A stretch of DNA of 64,000 nt from Sphingomonas chungangi (GCF_013778325.1 NZ_JACEIB010000005.1:1-64000), one strand, 5' to 3'. Positions 8,929-18,533 are shown, numbered from the stretch's first letter. Made by a program: numbers and translations. The notes: generated by a model from the sequence alone, not told the origin.

Positions 8929-9882
8929 ATGGGCTATGAACGCAACGACCGCCGCTACGGCTACGACCGCGATTATCGCGAACCCCGCTATGGCAATCCC
9001 GAGGATCGCGGGTTTTTCGATCGCGCCGGCGACGAGGTCCGCTCGTGGTTCGGCGACGAGGAGGCGGAGCGTCGCCGCCGCATGGACGAGTTGGCCGACG
9101 AGCGCTACGAGCGCGAACGGGGCCACTACGAGGGCGGCCGCTACGCTGATCGCTCGGTCGGCGGCTATCGTAGCCCGGATCGCTATCCGACCTGGGGCCG
9201 TTCGAACCGCGACGAGAGTTATCGTGCCTCGGGCTATTCGCGAGGCTACGCGCCGAGTTCCTATCATTATCCGGCGACGGGCGAGGATCGCCAGTTCGAG
9301 ACCGGCTATCCGGACAGCACTCGCACGCACAGCTATGCCGACACGGGATATCGCTACGGCAGCGATCGGGACGCGCGGTATGATGGCTATCGCTCCTATT
9401 ATGGTGGCGGTTCCGCTTCGCGGGACAATGATGTCCACGGCTACGGCAACTGGCGCAACCGTCAGATCAGCCAGTTCGATCAGGACTATGACGAATATCG
9501 CCGCGAGCATCAGAGCCGCTTCGAGAACGAGTTCGCGAGCTGGCGCCAGAACCGCCAGACCCAGCGCGATTCGCTCCGCTCGGTGACCGAGCATATGGAA
9601 GTGGTCGGCTCGGACGGCACGCATGTCGGCAAGGTCGATCATATCCGCGGCGACCGCATCCTGCTGACCAAGACGGACCGCGACGCCGGCGGGCATCACC
9701 ATTCGATTCCGTCTTCATGGATCAAGTCCGTCGACGAGAAGGTCCACCTCGGCAAGACGGCCGCCGAGGCCCAGCAGGCATGGCGAGACGAGGACAGCAA
9801 TCGCGGCCTGTTCGGGCGCGATCGCGACGACAGCGATCGCGGTGCGACCAATCTCAACCGGAGCTTTTCCGGCACCTACTGA
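8929..9882 (+). CDS. DUF2171 domain protein with arginine/tyrosine-rich N-terminal region (stress type)
   Basis: 317 aa. The first ~210 residues are low complexity, rich in Arg, Tyr, Asp and Gly (MGYERNDRRYGYDRDYRE), with a SWFGDEEAERRRR segment near residue 38. Residues ~220-280 (VVGSDGTHVGKVDHIRGDR, then HHHSIPSSWIKSVDEKVHL) form a DUF2171/PRC-barrel-like domain. AGGAGAAAGG precedes the ATG. An EcfG promoter upstream and a strong terminator downstream make a single-gene transcription unit. Proteins of this layout are common in sphingomonads; the function is unknown, probably stress protection. Confidence 0.85.
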   Translation: MGYERNDRRYGYDRDYREPRYGNPEDRGFFDRAGDEVRSWFGDEEAERRRRMDELADERYERERGHYEGGRYADRSVGGYRSPDRYPTWGRSNRDESYRASGYSRGYAPSSYHYPATGEDRQFETGYPDSTRTHSYADTGYRYGSDRDARYDGYRSYYGGGSASRDNDVHGYGNWRNRQISQFDQDYDEYRREHQSRFENEFASWRQNRQTQRDSLRSVTEHMEVVGSDGTHVGKVDHIRGDRILLTKTDRDAGGHHHSIPSSWIKSVDEKVHLGKTAAEAQQAWRDEDSNRGLFGRDRDDSDRGATNLNRSFSGTY

Positions 9883-9909
9883 CGGGCGCGTGACACCGCT
9901 CTGATGGCG

Positions 9910-9941
9910 AAGGCCCGGCCGGGCGACCGGCCGGGCCTTTT
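9910..9941 (+). terminator. Rho-independent terminator after the DUF2171 gene
   Basis: A 13-bp perfect stem (9910-9922 with 9927-9939) closes a GCGA tetraloop. The 3' arm runs into TTTT (9938-9941). It starts 28 nt after the stop codon. The symmetric A and T tails could let it act weakly in both directions. Confidence 0.85.
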
Positions 9942-10011
9942 CGTGTCCCTTTCGCCCGGTGCCTTATCCGGATACAACAGCATCGGGAGTGCAAGCGGAA
10001 GGACTTAGGCG

Positions 10012-10779
10012 ATGCGCTACGAGGTTTCCGGCACGACGATGCAGACCGTCTCGATCGATCTCGATGCGGGCGAGCGGCTCTACAGCCAGACGCACAGCAT
10101 GGCGTGGATGAGCGACACGATTCTGATGCAGACCCACACCGGCGGCGGCCTGTTCGCGGGCCTGAAGCGCGCGATGGGCGGCGGCACCCTGTTCATCACC
10201 GAGTTCATGGCCGAGCGTGCCGGCCACATCGCCTTCGCGCCGCGCTTTCCCGGGCAGATCATGCCGTTCAGGCTGGGGCCGGGGCAGTCGCTGATCTGCC
10301 GCAAGGAAACCTTCCTGTGCGCCGAGCAATCGGTGACGCTCGACATCGCCTTCCAGCAGCGGCTGGGAGCGGGCTTCTTCGCGGGCGAAGGCTTCATCCT
10401 CCAGCGCGTCACCGGTCCGGGCACGGTGTTCCTCGATCTTTCGGGCGAGGTTGTGGAGAAGAGTCTGGCGCCCGGCGAGCGGCTGCTCGTCCACGCCGGC
10501 CATATCGGCATCCAGGAGCCGAGCGTGGCGACCGATATCCAGATGATGCGCGGCTTCCGCAATATCCTGTTCGGCGGCGAGGGACTGTTCCTCGCGACGC
10601 TTACCGGGCCGGGCAAGGTGTGGCTGCAATCGATGCCGATCCTAAACCTCGCCGAGGAGATCGCGCGCTACCTGCCGGGCGACCGCAACGAGCAGGTCAA
10701 TTTCGGCACGGTGGCCGGCACCGGCGCGGCGGGCGCGGTGGTCGGCGGTATATTGGGCAGCATCTTCGGCAACGAATGA
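10012..10779 (+). CDS. AIM24 / TIGR00266 family protein
   Basis: 255 aa. The start MRYEVSGTTMQTVSIDLDAGE, the MQTHTGGGLFAGLKRAMGGG segment (~40) and the glycine-rich end GAAGAVVGGILGSIFGNE are typical of the AIM24 (TIGR00266) beta-roll family. Its yeast namesake is mitochondrial; the bacterial role is unknown. No signal peptide is visible. It converges with the AraC regulator with only 6 nt between stops, so the two are unlikely to be in one operon. Confidence 0.88.
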   Translation: MRYEVSGTTMQTVSIDLDAGERLYSQTHSMAWMSDTILMQTHTGGGLFAGLKRAMGGGTLFITEFMAERAGHIAFAPRFPGQIMPFRLGPGQSLICRKETFLCAEQSVTLDIAFQQRLGAGFFAGEGFILQRVTGPGTVFLDLSGEVVEKSLAPGERLLVHAGHIGIQEPSVATDIQMMRGFRNILFGGEGLFLATLTGPGKVWLQSMPILNLAEEIARYLPGDRNEQVNFGTVAGTGAAGAVVGGILGSIFGNE

Positions 10780-10785
10780 GGCCTG

Positions 10786-11550
10786 TCAGGCCCGGCTGCG
10801 GCCGTAATGGCTGGGTGGCACGCCGAGCACGCGGTGAAACATCGCGGTAAACGAGCTCGGACTTTCGTAGCCGACATCGTAAGCGATCGCGGTGATCGGC
10901 CGGCCCTCGCCCAGCATCGACAGCGCCGCCATCAGCCGGATCTGCTGCCGCCAGGTCGCGAAGGCCATGCCGGTTTCGGCGCGGAAGGCACGGGTGAAGG
11001 TGCGGCGCCCCATGCCTGCTTCCTTGGCGAGCGCATCGAGATCGCGCTGGTCGGCGGGATCGCCGACGATGACGTCGCAGACCCTCCTCAGCCTGCGATC
11101 GCCGGGCATCGGCGCGGAGAGCGGCGTCGCCGGCATGCGCGCGATCTCGTCGATCAGCAGCCGGACGATCTGGCCCTCGCGCGCCTCGGAGGCCGCATCG
11201 TGATCGAAGGCCAGAACCTCCTGGATCAGCGCCCGGACCAGCAGCGGCACGTCGAAGACGCGCGGCTCCATCGGTCCGTCGGGCAAAACGGGATCGACCG
11301 ACAGCCAGTTGAAGGTGACGGGGCCCCGGCAGAAGATCTCGTAGGGCGCCCCCGCCGGCAGCCAGATCGCGCGATGCGGCGGCAGTACGTGGCTTGCGGC
11401 CTCCGTCGTCACCGACATGACCCCGGTCAGCGCGTGGACGACCTGCGCGCGCTCGTGGCTGCGAAGGGCTTCGGCATGCCCGGCCGGATAGTGATCGATC
11501 GCCCCGACCACCGGCCCGATCACCGACGGCAGGTCCGTACTGCGCTTCAT
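10786..11550 (-). CDS. AraC family transcriptional regulator with N-terminal cupin
   Basis: 254 aa. The N-terminal half is a small-molecule-binding cupin (SHERAQVVHALTGVMSV, then PPHRAIWLPAGAPYE). The C-terminal half holds the paired helix-turn-helix: LDALAKEAGMGRRTFTRAFR (~170) and ITAIAYDVGYESPSSFTAMF (~220), ending FHRVLGVPPSHY. This layout resembles the NimR/YdiP group. The ATG at 11550 overlaps the region of the divergent sigma-factor locus. The target genes and ligand are not evident; the adjacent AIM24 gene is convergent. Confidence 0.88.
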   Translation of the reverse strand: MKRSTDLPSVIGPVVGAIDHYPAGHAEALRSHERAQVVHALTGVMSVTTEAASHVLPPHRAIWLPAGAPYEIFCRGPVTFNWLSVDPVLPDGPMEPRVFDVPLLVRALIQEVLAFDHDAASEAREGQIVRLLIDEIARMPATPLSAPMPGDRRLRRVCDVIVGDPADQRDLDALAKEAGMGRRTFTRAFRAETGMAFATWRQQIRLMAALSMLGEGRPITAIAYDVGYESPSSFTAMFHRVLGVPPSHYGRSRA

Positions 11551-11659
11551 GGCACGGCAGCCTAGCCGATCATCCTGCCTCTGCCCACCAAGCTATTCGT
11601 CTAAGCTTGCGCGGCATGCGCTTCCGATCCATGACCCGCGCTGCAGGGGAGAGAACAGC

Positions 11660-12205
11660 ACGGAACCGCAGCGCGACAGGCCTGAAGACGGCACGGCCCG
11701 GGAGACGATCCTCGCGCGGCTGGCGCACAGCTATGGGCAGGCGCTGGGGCGGTTCTTCGAGCGGCGGGTGGCGGTGAAAGCCGACGTGCCCGATCTGGTG
11801 CAGGACGTATTCCTTCGGCTCAGCAGGATGCCCGACCCGGCCGCGATCGAGAAGCCCGAGCATTTCCTGTTCGTCACCGCCGCCAACGTGCTCAAGGATC
11901 GGGCACGCCGCGATGCCGTGCGCGGGGCCGGGCTGCATGACGAATTGCTCGACGATGGTCTCGCAGGTTCGGAGATTCCGCCGGACCGCGTCTTGGAGAG
12001 CAGGGAGGCGGCAGAACGCCTGCAGGCGGTGCTGCTCGAGCTTCCCGAACGGACCCGCGACATCTTCGTACTGCGCGTGCTGGAGGGAGTGAAGATGGCC
12101 GACGTCGCCCGCGCCTTCGGCATTTCGACGCGCGCCGCAGAGAAGCACCAGGCGAAGGCGCTCGCCCGCGTCACCGCCGCGCTGGAGGACTGGCGTGAAC
12201 GCTGA
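11660..12205 (+). CDS. FecI-type ECF RNA polymerase sigma factor (probable ACG start)
   Basis: 181 aa from the proposed start. Region 2 is seen as DVPDLVQDVFLRLSR (~35) and region 4 as LPERTRDIFVLRVLEGVKMADVARAFGIS-type helix-turn-helix (~125), the FecI pattern. Directly downstream are fecR and an STN-type TonB receptor, the standard cell-surface signalling order. No ATG, GTG or TTG lies at a sensible place. The best Shine-Dalgarno (AGGGGAGAG, 11645-11653) sits 8 nt before an in-frame ACG at 11660, giving the normal FecI length. The only upstream ATG (11549) lacks a ribosome site and overlaps the divergent araC start. The product is clear; the start is not. Confidence 0.85.
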   Translation, partial: TEPQRDRPEDGTARETILARLAHSYGQALGRFFERRVAVKADVPDLVQDVFLRLSRMPDPAAIEKPEHFLFVTAANVLKDRARRDAVRGAGLHDELLDDGLAGSEIPPDRVLESREAAERLQAVLLELPERTRDIFVLRVLEGVKMADVARAFGISTRAAEKHQAKALARVTAALEDWRER

Positions 12206-13160
12206 CGACGCCCTGCTCGCCGAAGCGGCCTCCTGGCGCGAACGGATGGAGTCTCCGGGCGATGCGACGCGCGCCGCTTTCGAGGCATGGCGCTGCATGA
12301 GTGCCGAGCACGACGCCGCCTATGCGCGGGTGAGCGCCGCTCGGGACGCGGCACAGGCAATGGCCGATCAACCGGGTTTGTTCTCGCTCCGCCAGCAGAC
12401 GCTCGCGCGCGCCGCGCTGGCGCCCAAGCCTTTGCTGACGAAACGCAAGGTGGTCGCCACCGCCGTCCTGCTGCTGGCAGGCGCGCCGCTCGCCGCGCTC
12501 GGCATCCATGCCTGGTCCCCCAGGATGGTGCAGCCGAGCGGCGAGACCTTCCGCACCGGAATCGGCCAGCAGGCCGACGTGACGCTGCCCGACGGATCGA
12601 CCGTCACCCTCGACACCGCGAGCCGGCTGGAGGTGCGTTACGACGGCGACATGCGCCGCGTGCTGCTCGACGGGCAAGGCTGGTTCCGGCTCAAGCCTTC
12701 CGAAAAGCCGTTCCTCGTCTCCGCAGGTGGACACAGCTTCACGGCGGATCGGGGCAGCTTCGACATCCGGACCGATCCGGGCCAGGTCCGCGCCTTCGCG
12801 ATGGACGGCTCGCTGTCGCTGGCGGGCGGCGACTCCTCTGTGGCTCTGACGTCCGGCAAACTGTTGGCGGCGCGCGGCAACGACGTGACGATCCAGAAGC
12901 TGGACGATCCCGCCAGCTTCACCGGTTGGCGCTCCGGCCTGCTCCAGTTCGACGACGTGCCCGTCGCGCAGGCCGCGAGCGAGCTCAACCGCTATCGCCG
13001 CCGCCCGATCCGTATTGCCGACAGCCGTGTTGCTTCTTTGCACGTCTCCGGCGCCTTCCGCACGACAGAGACCCCCGCCTTCGTCGATGCGCTCACCTCG
13101 GGCTTTCCCGTGCGCGTGAAGCAGGATAGCAGCGAAGGCGTCGTCATCGCCTCGCGATAG
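12195..13160 (+). CDS. FecR family anti-sigma / signal transducer
   Basis: 321 aa, starting at a GTG (12195) that overlaps the sigma-factor end by 11 nt. The cytoplasmic N-terminal region (AAFEAWRCMSAEHDAAYA, the FecR_N motif) is followed by one transmembrane helix (~residues 84-103, VVATAVLLLAGAPLAALG). The periplasmic FecR domain contains GQQADVTLPDGSTVTLDTAS (~124) and GWFRLKPSEKPFLV. The C-terminal part (FDDVPVAQAASELNRYRRRP) is the STN-like domain that meets the receptor. It relays a receptor signal to the FecI-type sigma factor. Confidence 0.92.
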   Translation: MNADDALLAEAASWRERMESPGDATRAAFEAWRCMSAEHDAAYARVSAARDAAQAMADQPGLFSLRQQTLARAALAPKPLLTKRKVVATAVLLLAGAPLAALGIHAWSPRMVQPSGETFRTGIGQQADVTLPDGSTVTLDTASRLEVRYDGDMRRVLLDGQGWFRLKPSEKPFLVSAGGHSFTADRGSFDIRTDPGQVRAFAMDGSLSLAGGDSSVALTSGKLLAARGNDVTIQKLDDPASFTGWRSGLLQFDDVPVAQAASELNRYRRRPIRIADSRVASLHVSGAFRTTETPAFVDALTSGFPVRVKQDSSEGVVIASR

Positions 13161-13263
13161 GCGGCCGAGAAAAAAATTTCGCCTGGGGGTTCGGCTTTTG
13201 GAAAGCCCTGCGTCTTGTCCCTTGAAGGTTCCGCATACGACGGGATCGCGAGGGAGGAGGCAG

Positions 13264-15918
13264 GTGCCATGGCAAACCCGGTTCGCGCATGCCAGCGCTG
13301 CCATCCTACTGGCGACAGCGCTCTGGCCGGGCCGCTCGATCGCGGCGCCTCCGCTCAATTTCGATATTCCTCGCGGCACACTCTCGGACGCGCTGGCGAT
13401 TTATGCGCGGCAGAGCGGGCGGCAATTGCTGTTCGCGCCGACGGACGTGGCGAGCAAGCACGCCGCACCGGTGCATGGCCGGCTCGATCCGGATCGCGCG
13501 CTGGCGAGACTGCTCGCCGGCACTGGCTTTCGAGCGCGGGCCGCACCGGGTGGCGCGATCCTGCTGGAACCGGCACCCGTGGCTAGGCCGGCGCTCCGCC
13601 TCGACCCCGCCGAGCCGGATGCGATCGCGCCCGCCGACGTGGCGAAGGCGCCCGACATCGTCGTTGTCGGTACGCCGGGCGGTGGATCGCGCCGGCAGGA
13701 GGCGGCCTTCGCCGTCACCAGCATCGACCGCGCCGCGATCGACCGGCTCGCGCCGGCCAGCACCGCCGATGTGCTCAGGCTCGTCCCCGGCCTCACCATC
13801 GAGAGTTCGGGCGGCAAGAACGGCGCCAACATCTTCGTGCGCGGCTATCCTTCGGGCGGCGATGCCGAATATGTGACGTTCCAGACCGAGGGCGTGCCCT
13901 TCTTCCCGCCGGCGACGCTCTCCTTCCTCGAAAATTCGCAGCTCTACCGGATCGACGAGACGGTGCAGCGGGTCGAGGCAGTGCGCGGCGGCACTAGCGC
14001 CTTGTTCGCCTCGGGCCAGCCGGGCGTCACCGTCAACCTCGTCCTGCGCGAGGGCGGTGATCATCTGGAGGGCGTCGCCAAGCTCGGCGTGATCACCGAC
14101 GGCGAGGTGCGCGGTGACGCTCTGCTATCCGGCCCGCTCGGTGCCGACACCCGGTTCATGATCGGCGGTTATTATTCGCGGGGCGACGGCATCCGCTCGC
14201 CGGATTTCGATGCCGATCGCGGCGGCCAGATCACCGCCAACCTGCGCCACGATTTCGGCAAGGGATCGGTGCTGGTCTTCACTCGATATCTGAATGACCG
14301 CTCGCAATGGCTGCTACCCATCCCGGTGGAGCAGAATGGCCGCAGGATCAGCGCCTATCCGGGCTTCGACGCCGGCAGTGGCACGCTCGCCGGGCCGGAC
14401 ACCCGCATCGGCACGCTGAACGACGGCCGGCGTTATGATCTCGAGGACGGACGCGGGGCGCGGATCGTCAATCTCGGTGCCAATCTGGAAGGCGATCTCG
14501 GCGGCGGCTTCACCGTGCGCGACAAGTTCAGCTGGCTCGCCGGCCATGCCGATACGACTGGCCTCGTCTCGGGCGATGTCGCGCCGGAAAGCGCCGCCGC
14601 TTATGCTGCGAAGCTGGGCAGCACCATCGCCTCGCTCACCACCGTCTCGGATGGTCGCGCCGTCTCGCCCGATCAGGCGATCGTCGAAGCTGGCGTATGG
14701 AGTATCCGCAAGCGCGTCTTCGCCCTCGTCAACGATGCGACGCTGGAGTGGAAGGCCGGGCCAAGCAAGGCGACGGTGGGTATCTACGCGACGCGCTACG
14801 GATCGCGCGATTATTGGAATACCGGCAACGATCTGCTGCTCACCGCCACACCCAATGCCGAGCGGCTGAACATGACGCTCGCCAACGGCGACGTCGTCAC
14901 GCGCGACGGTTTCACCAGCGGCGCGAGCTTCCTCGTCAATGCGCATTACACCGGCACCGATCTCGCCTTCTACGGCGTCGAGGAGCTGAAGCTCAACGAC
15001 CGGGTGCGGATCGATGCGGGCATCCGCCATCAGCATCACAGCGTTGACGGCACGATCGCCGACAACGATTCGACGGGGCCGGGCGGGCTCGATGGCAACC
15101 CGCTCACCCTCTACGACAATGACGACGTCGTGCTCTCCGGCACCAATTCACGCCTGCGTTACAGGGGCGGCGCATGGTCCTGGACGATCGGAGCCAATGT
15201 CGACATCACGCGCGCGCTCGGCGCCTTCGCGCGGTTCAGCCACGGCAACAGCTTCCCCTTCTTCGACAACCTCCGCGACGGCATCGATGTGGCGCCGCAG
15301 GTCGATACGGTGGAGGGTGGCATCAAGCTATCGACACGTCCGCTCAGCCTCTACGCCACGTTGTTCCACAACAATTTCCGGGGCCTCGCCACCACCGTCA
15401 TCACCGATGGCGCGCCGCTCGCCTCGATCGGCGGCGCGCGGGCGACCGGCGTGGAGCTGGAGGGCGTGTGGCGCCCAAAAAAACCGATCTCGGTCACTTT
15501 CTCGGGCACCTGGCTCGACGCGCATTACCGCCATTTCTATACCGACGACGGCCTGACCGACCTCACCGGCAACCGCGTCCAGCGCCAGCCCGAATGGCAG
15601 TGGCGCGTCACCCCCGCCTGGGATTTCACGATCGGCGGCCGCAAGGCCAGCCTCTCCACCACGATCAGCTATATGGGCGATCGCTGGTCCGACGTGCAGA
15701 ACGCGCAGCTGCTGCCGCGCTTCTGGAAGTGGGATGCGGGCCTCAGCCTCGACATGACGCCGCGCCTGCGCCTGCAGGCCACCGCCGACAACATCACCAA
15801 CGCCATCGGCCTGACCGAAGGCAATCCGCGCATGCTCGGCGCGCAGGGGACGGGGGCGATCTTCGCGCGCCCGATCCTCGGCCGCTCGGTCGAGCTCAGC
15901 GCAAGATACGGTTTTTAA
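13264..15918 (+). CDS. TonB-dependent outer membrane receptor with STN signalling domain
   Basis: 884 aa from the GTG at 13264, which follows GGGAGGAGG. A longer TTG start (13198) is possible but less likely. A signal peptide (~1-27, AILLATALWPGRSIA) precedes the STN domain (~28-105, LNFDIPRGTLSDALAIYARQ), a TonB-box-like DIVVVG (~137), the plug (DVLRLVPGLTIESSGGKNGA) and a 22-strand barrel ending SVELSARYGF. The STN domain talks to FecR, so this receptor both imports and senses its ligand. It is clearly paralogous to the next receptor. The position before trehalase suggests a disaccharide or related ligand (inference). Confidence 0.92.
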   Translation: MPWQTRFAHASAAILLATALWPGRSIAAPPLNFDIPRGTLSDALAIYARQSGRQLLFAPTDVASKHAAPVHGRLDPDRALARLLAGTGFRARAAPGGAILLEPAPVARPALRLDPAEPDAIAPADVAKAPDIVVVGTPGGGSRRQEAAFAVTSIDRAAIDRLAPASTADVLRLVPGLTIESSGGKNGANIFVRGYPSGGDAEYVTFQTEGVPFFPPATLSFLENSQLYRIDETVQRVEAVRGGTSALFASGQPGVTVNLVLREGGDHLEGVAKLGVITDGEVRGDALLSGPLGADTRFMIGGYYSRGDGIRSPDFDADRGGQITANLRHDFGKGSVLVFTRYLNDRSQWLLPIPVEQNGRRISAYPGFDAGSGTLAGPDTRIGTLNDGRRYDLEDGRGARIVNLGANLEGDLGGGFTVRDKFSWLAGHADTTGLVSGDVAPESAAAYAAKLGSTIASLTTVSDGRAVSPDQAIVEAGVWSIRKRVFALVNDATLEWKAGPSKATVGIYATRYGSRDYWNTGNDLLLTATPNAERLNMTLANGDVVTRDGFTSGASFLVNAHYTGTDLAFYGVEELKLNDRVRIDAGIRHQHHSVDGTIADNDSTGPGGLDGNPLTLYDNDDVVLSGTNSRLRYRGGAWSWTIGANVDITRALGAFARFSHGNSFPFFDNLRDGIDVAPQVDTVEGGIKLSTRPLSLYATLFHNNFRGLATTVITDGAPLASIGGARATGVELEGVWRPKKPISVTFSGTWLDAHYRHFYTDDGLTDLTGNRVQRQPEWQWRVTPAWDFTIGGRKASLSTTISYMGDRWSDVQNAQLLPRFWKWDAGLSLDMTPRLRLQATADNITNAIGLTEGNPRMLGAQGTGAIFARPILGRSVELSARYGF

Positions 15919-16068
15919 GTCATGGCGCGTAGCCCGCCCTAGCCCCGTCCAGGTCCTCCGGATTCCCCAAGACCGACAATCGCGAAGCCGCGTGCTTCGC
16001 GAACCGGGCGGCTGTCGCCGGAACGACCCGCCCCCAACGACACAAAACATCCTTCAGGAAGGAACGAC

Positions 16069-18465
16069 ATGACCCACAAGACCCTCCTCCTCGCGCTGCT
16101 GGCGGGCACCGCCACGCCGGCGCTGGCACAGGCTGACACCGCGCCTGCGCCCGCCGCAGCACCGGCATCCGAGCCGGTGCAGGAAATCGTCGTCACCGGC
16201 AACGCCAACCGCGAAGGCCTGCGCAAGCTCGACGCGAGCTACTCGATCTCCACCGCGTCCGCCGAGCAAATCCGCCAGGTCCAGCCGATCTCGACCGCCG
16301 ACCTGCTCAAGATCGTACCGGGCGTGTGGGTGGAAACCTCGGGCGGCGAGAGCGGCGCCAACGTCTTCATCCGCGGCTTCCCCTCCTCGGGCGACGCGCC
16401 CTTCCTCACGCTGGAGATGAACGGATCGCCGATCATCGCCCCCTCCTCGCTCTCTTTCCTGGAAGACAGCTCGGTCTTCCGCATCGACGACACGGTGGAG
16501 CGCATGGAGGTGCTGCGCGGCGGCCCCAGCCCGATCTTCGCCAACGGCCAGCCCGGCGCCACCACCAACTTCATTCTGAAGGAAGGCACGCAGGATCCGC
16601 ACCTCTCGCTGCGCGCCACCTACGGCACCGAGGGCACCTATCGCGGTGATTTCGTCGCGCAGGGCCCGATCGATCCGAACACCACCTACATGATCGGCGG
16701 CTTCTACCGCTATTCGGACGGCTATCGCCACACCGGCTTCACCGGCGATCTCGGCGGCCAGATCACCGGCAGCGTCACCCACAAGTTCGACGGCGGCAAG
16801 ATCAACGTCTATGGCCGCTATCTCGACGACAAGAACGCCTTCTACACGCCGATGCCGCTGGCGACCGACGGCAATGGCCATGTCAGCACGCTGCCCGGCT
16901 TCGACGCGCGCGACGACACGCTCGTCGGCAAGGAGATCGAGAATACACAGATCGAGGTCGGGCCGAGCATAAACGGCGGGCCGACCCAGAAGAAGCAGGT
17001 CGATCTCTCCAGGGGCCGTGGTGCCAGGATCTACACCTTCGGATCGACCTTCAGCTACGATCTGGGAGGCGGCTTCACCGTCCAGAACAACATGAACTTC
17101 ACCAAGGGCCAGGCCAACACCTTCGCGCTGTTCACGGGCGACAACCCGCAGACCGTCGACCAGTATCTGAACGGCCGCGCGGGCAGCGTGACCTATGCCG
17201 ACAGCGGGCAGGCGCTCGCGGGCAATGCCGAGACGATCCAGGCCGGCATCTGGGCGGTGGAGAAGCACATCCAGAGCTTCACCGACGAGCTCAAGCTCTC
17301 CAAGGAGCTATTCGAGGGCAACACGCTGACGGTGGGCGGCTATTACGCCCACGTGAAGGACCACGACATCTGGAACCTGGGCAACAGCGTGCTGCTGGCG
17401 CTGGAGCCGCAGGCGCGCGTGCTCAACGCCAGCCTCGACGACGGCACCCAGCTGACCCGCGACGGCTTCACCAGCGCCAACAGCTACGACGTCAACGCGT
17501 ACTACAAGAGCGACAACGTGGCGGGCTACGTCAGCGACGAATGGAAGATCGGCAAGCTGCGCATCGATGGCGGCGTCCGCGTCGAGCACACCAAGATCAC
17601 CGATCATTCCGAGAACAGCTCGACCGGCGATCTCGATAACAATCCGCTCACCGCCTACAATAACAATGCCGCCTATCTGAACGGCACGTGGAGCGACCTT
17701 ACCTACAAGAAGACGCAGGTTTCGTGGACGGTGGGCGCCGATTACGCGATCACCAACCGCCTCAACGCCTTCGTCCGCGCCAACCAGGGCGCGCTGCTCC
17801 CGCAGTTCGACGATCTGCGCAACAACTTCACCACGCCCGAGAACATCAAGCCGCAGAAGGCGCGCCAGTACGAGGTCGGCATCAAAACCTCGACGCATTA
17901 TTACGATCTCTACCTCACCGGCTTCTACAACCGCTTCCACGACCTGCTGCTCACCCAGATCCTGGCGGACGGCTCCAGTGTGGTGGGTCTCTCCGGCTCG
18001 CGTGCCTACGGCGTCGAGTTCGAGGGCGCGGTGCGGCCGATCGAGGGCGTACAGATCGGCTTCCGGGGCGTCTACCAGAACGGCAAGTATCTCGATTACG
18101 CCACCAAGTCCGGCAATCAGGTGCCCCGCCAGCCGAAGTTCCAGTTCGCGATCATGCCGCAATACACGTTCCGCACCGATTGGGGTCAGGCGCGCGTGTT
18201 CGGCACGTACACGCACGTCGGCAAGCGTTTCGCCGACGATTCGAACCTCCAGCCGCTCGCCAAGTACGACACGCTGGATCTCGGCGCCTCGATCGACCTG
18301 AAGGAGAATTTCTCCATCCAGGCGACCGTCGAGAACGTCACCAACACGCTGGCGCTGACCGAGGGCAATGTCCGCACGCTGACCTCCGGCACGGACAACG
18401 GCTATTTCCTCGGCCGTCCGATCTTCGGGCGCCATGCGACCATCACTGCCGCCTACAAGTTCTGA
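16069..18465 (+). CDS. TonB-dependent outer membrane receptor without STN domain
   Basis: 798 aa. Signal peptide ~1-20 (LLALLAGTATPALAQ), a TonB-box-like EIVVTGN (~43), plug (DLLKIVPGVWVETSGGESGA) and barrel ending FGRHATITAAYKF. The plug and barrel align closely with the upstream receptor (for example RIDETVQRVEAVRGG against RIDDTVERMEVLRGG), but the STN signalling domain is absent, so it is an importer only. CAGGAAGGAACGAC precedes the ATG. A strong terminator follows. Likely imports the same class of ligand as its neighbour. Confidence 0.92.
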   Translation: MTHKTLLLALLAGTATPALAQADTAPAPAAAPASEPVQEIVVTGNANREGLRKLDASYSISTASAEQIRQVQPISTADLLKIVPGVWVETSGGESGANVFIRGFPSSGDAPFLTLEMNGSPIIAPSSLSFLEDSSVFRIDDTVERMEVLRGGPSPIFANGQPGATTNFILKEGTQDPHLSLRATYGTEGTYRGDFVAQGPIDPNTTYMIGGFYRYSDGYRHTGFTGDLGGQITGSVTHKFDGGKINVYGRYLDDKNAFYTPMPLATDGNGHVSTLPGFDARDDTLVGKEIENTQIEVGPSINGGPTQKKQVDLSRGRGARIYTFGSTFSYDLGGGFTVQNNMNFTKGQANTFALFTGDNPQTVDQYLNGRAGSVTYADSGQALAGNAETIQAGIWAVEKHIQSFTDELKLSKELFEGNTLTVGGYYAHVKDHDIWNLGNSVLLALEPQARVLNASLDDGTQLTRDGFTSANSYDVNAYYKSDNVAGYVSDEWKIGKLRIDGGVRVEHTKITDHSENSSTGDLDNNPLTAYNNNAAYLNGTWSDLTYKKTQVSWTVGADYAITNRLNAFVRANQGALLPQFDDLRNNFTTPENIKPQKARQYEVGIKTSTHYYDLYLTGFYNRFHDLLLTQILADGSSVVGLSGSRAYGVEFEGAVRPIEGVQIGFRGVYQNGKYLDYATKSGNQVPRQPKFQFAIMPQYTFRTDWGQARVFGTYTHVGKRFADDSNLQPLAKYDTLDLGASIDLKENFSIQATVENVTNTLALTEGNVRTLTSGTDNGYFLGRPIFGRHATITAAYKF

Positions 18466-18481
18466 TAGCGTACCCCCAGCC

Positions 18482-18521
18482 TGCCGGCCGGAACCGCGTA
18501 CATGTTCCGGCCGGCATTTTT
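18482..18521 (+). terminator. Rho-independent terminator between the second receptor and trehalase
   Basis: A perfect 13-bp stem (18482-18494 with 18504-18516) with a 9-nt loop, followed by five T. It starts 16 nt after the receptor stop codon and ends 13 nt before the trehalase ATG, so it would cut receptor transcripts off from trehalase unless read-through occurs. Confidence 0.8.
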
Positions 18522-18533
18522 ACGAGTATTCCT

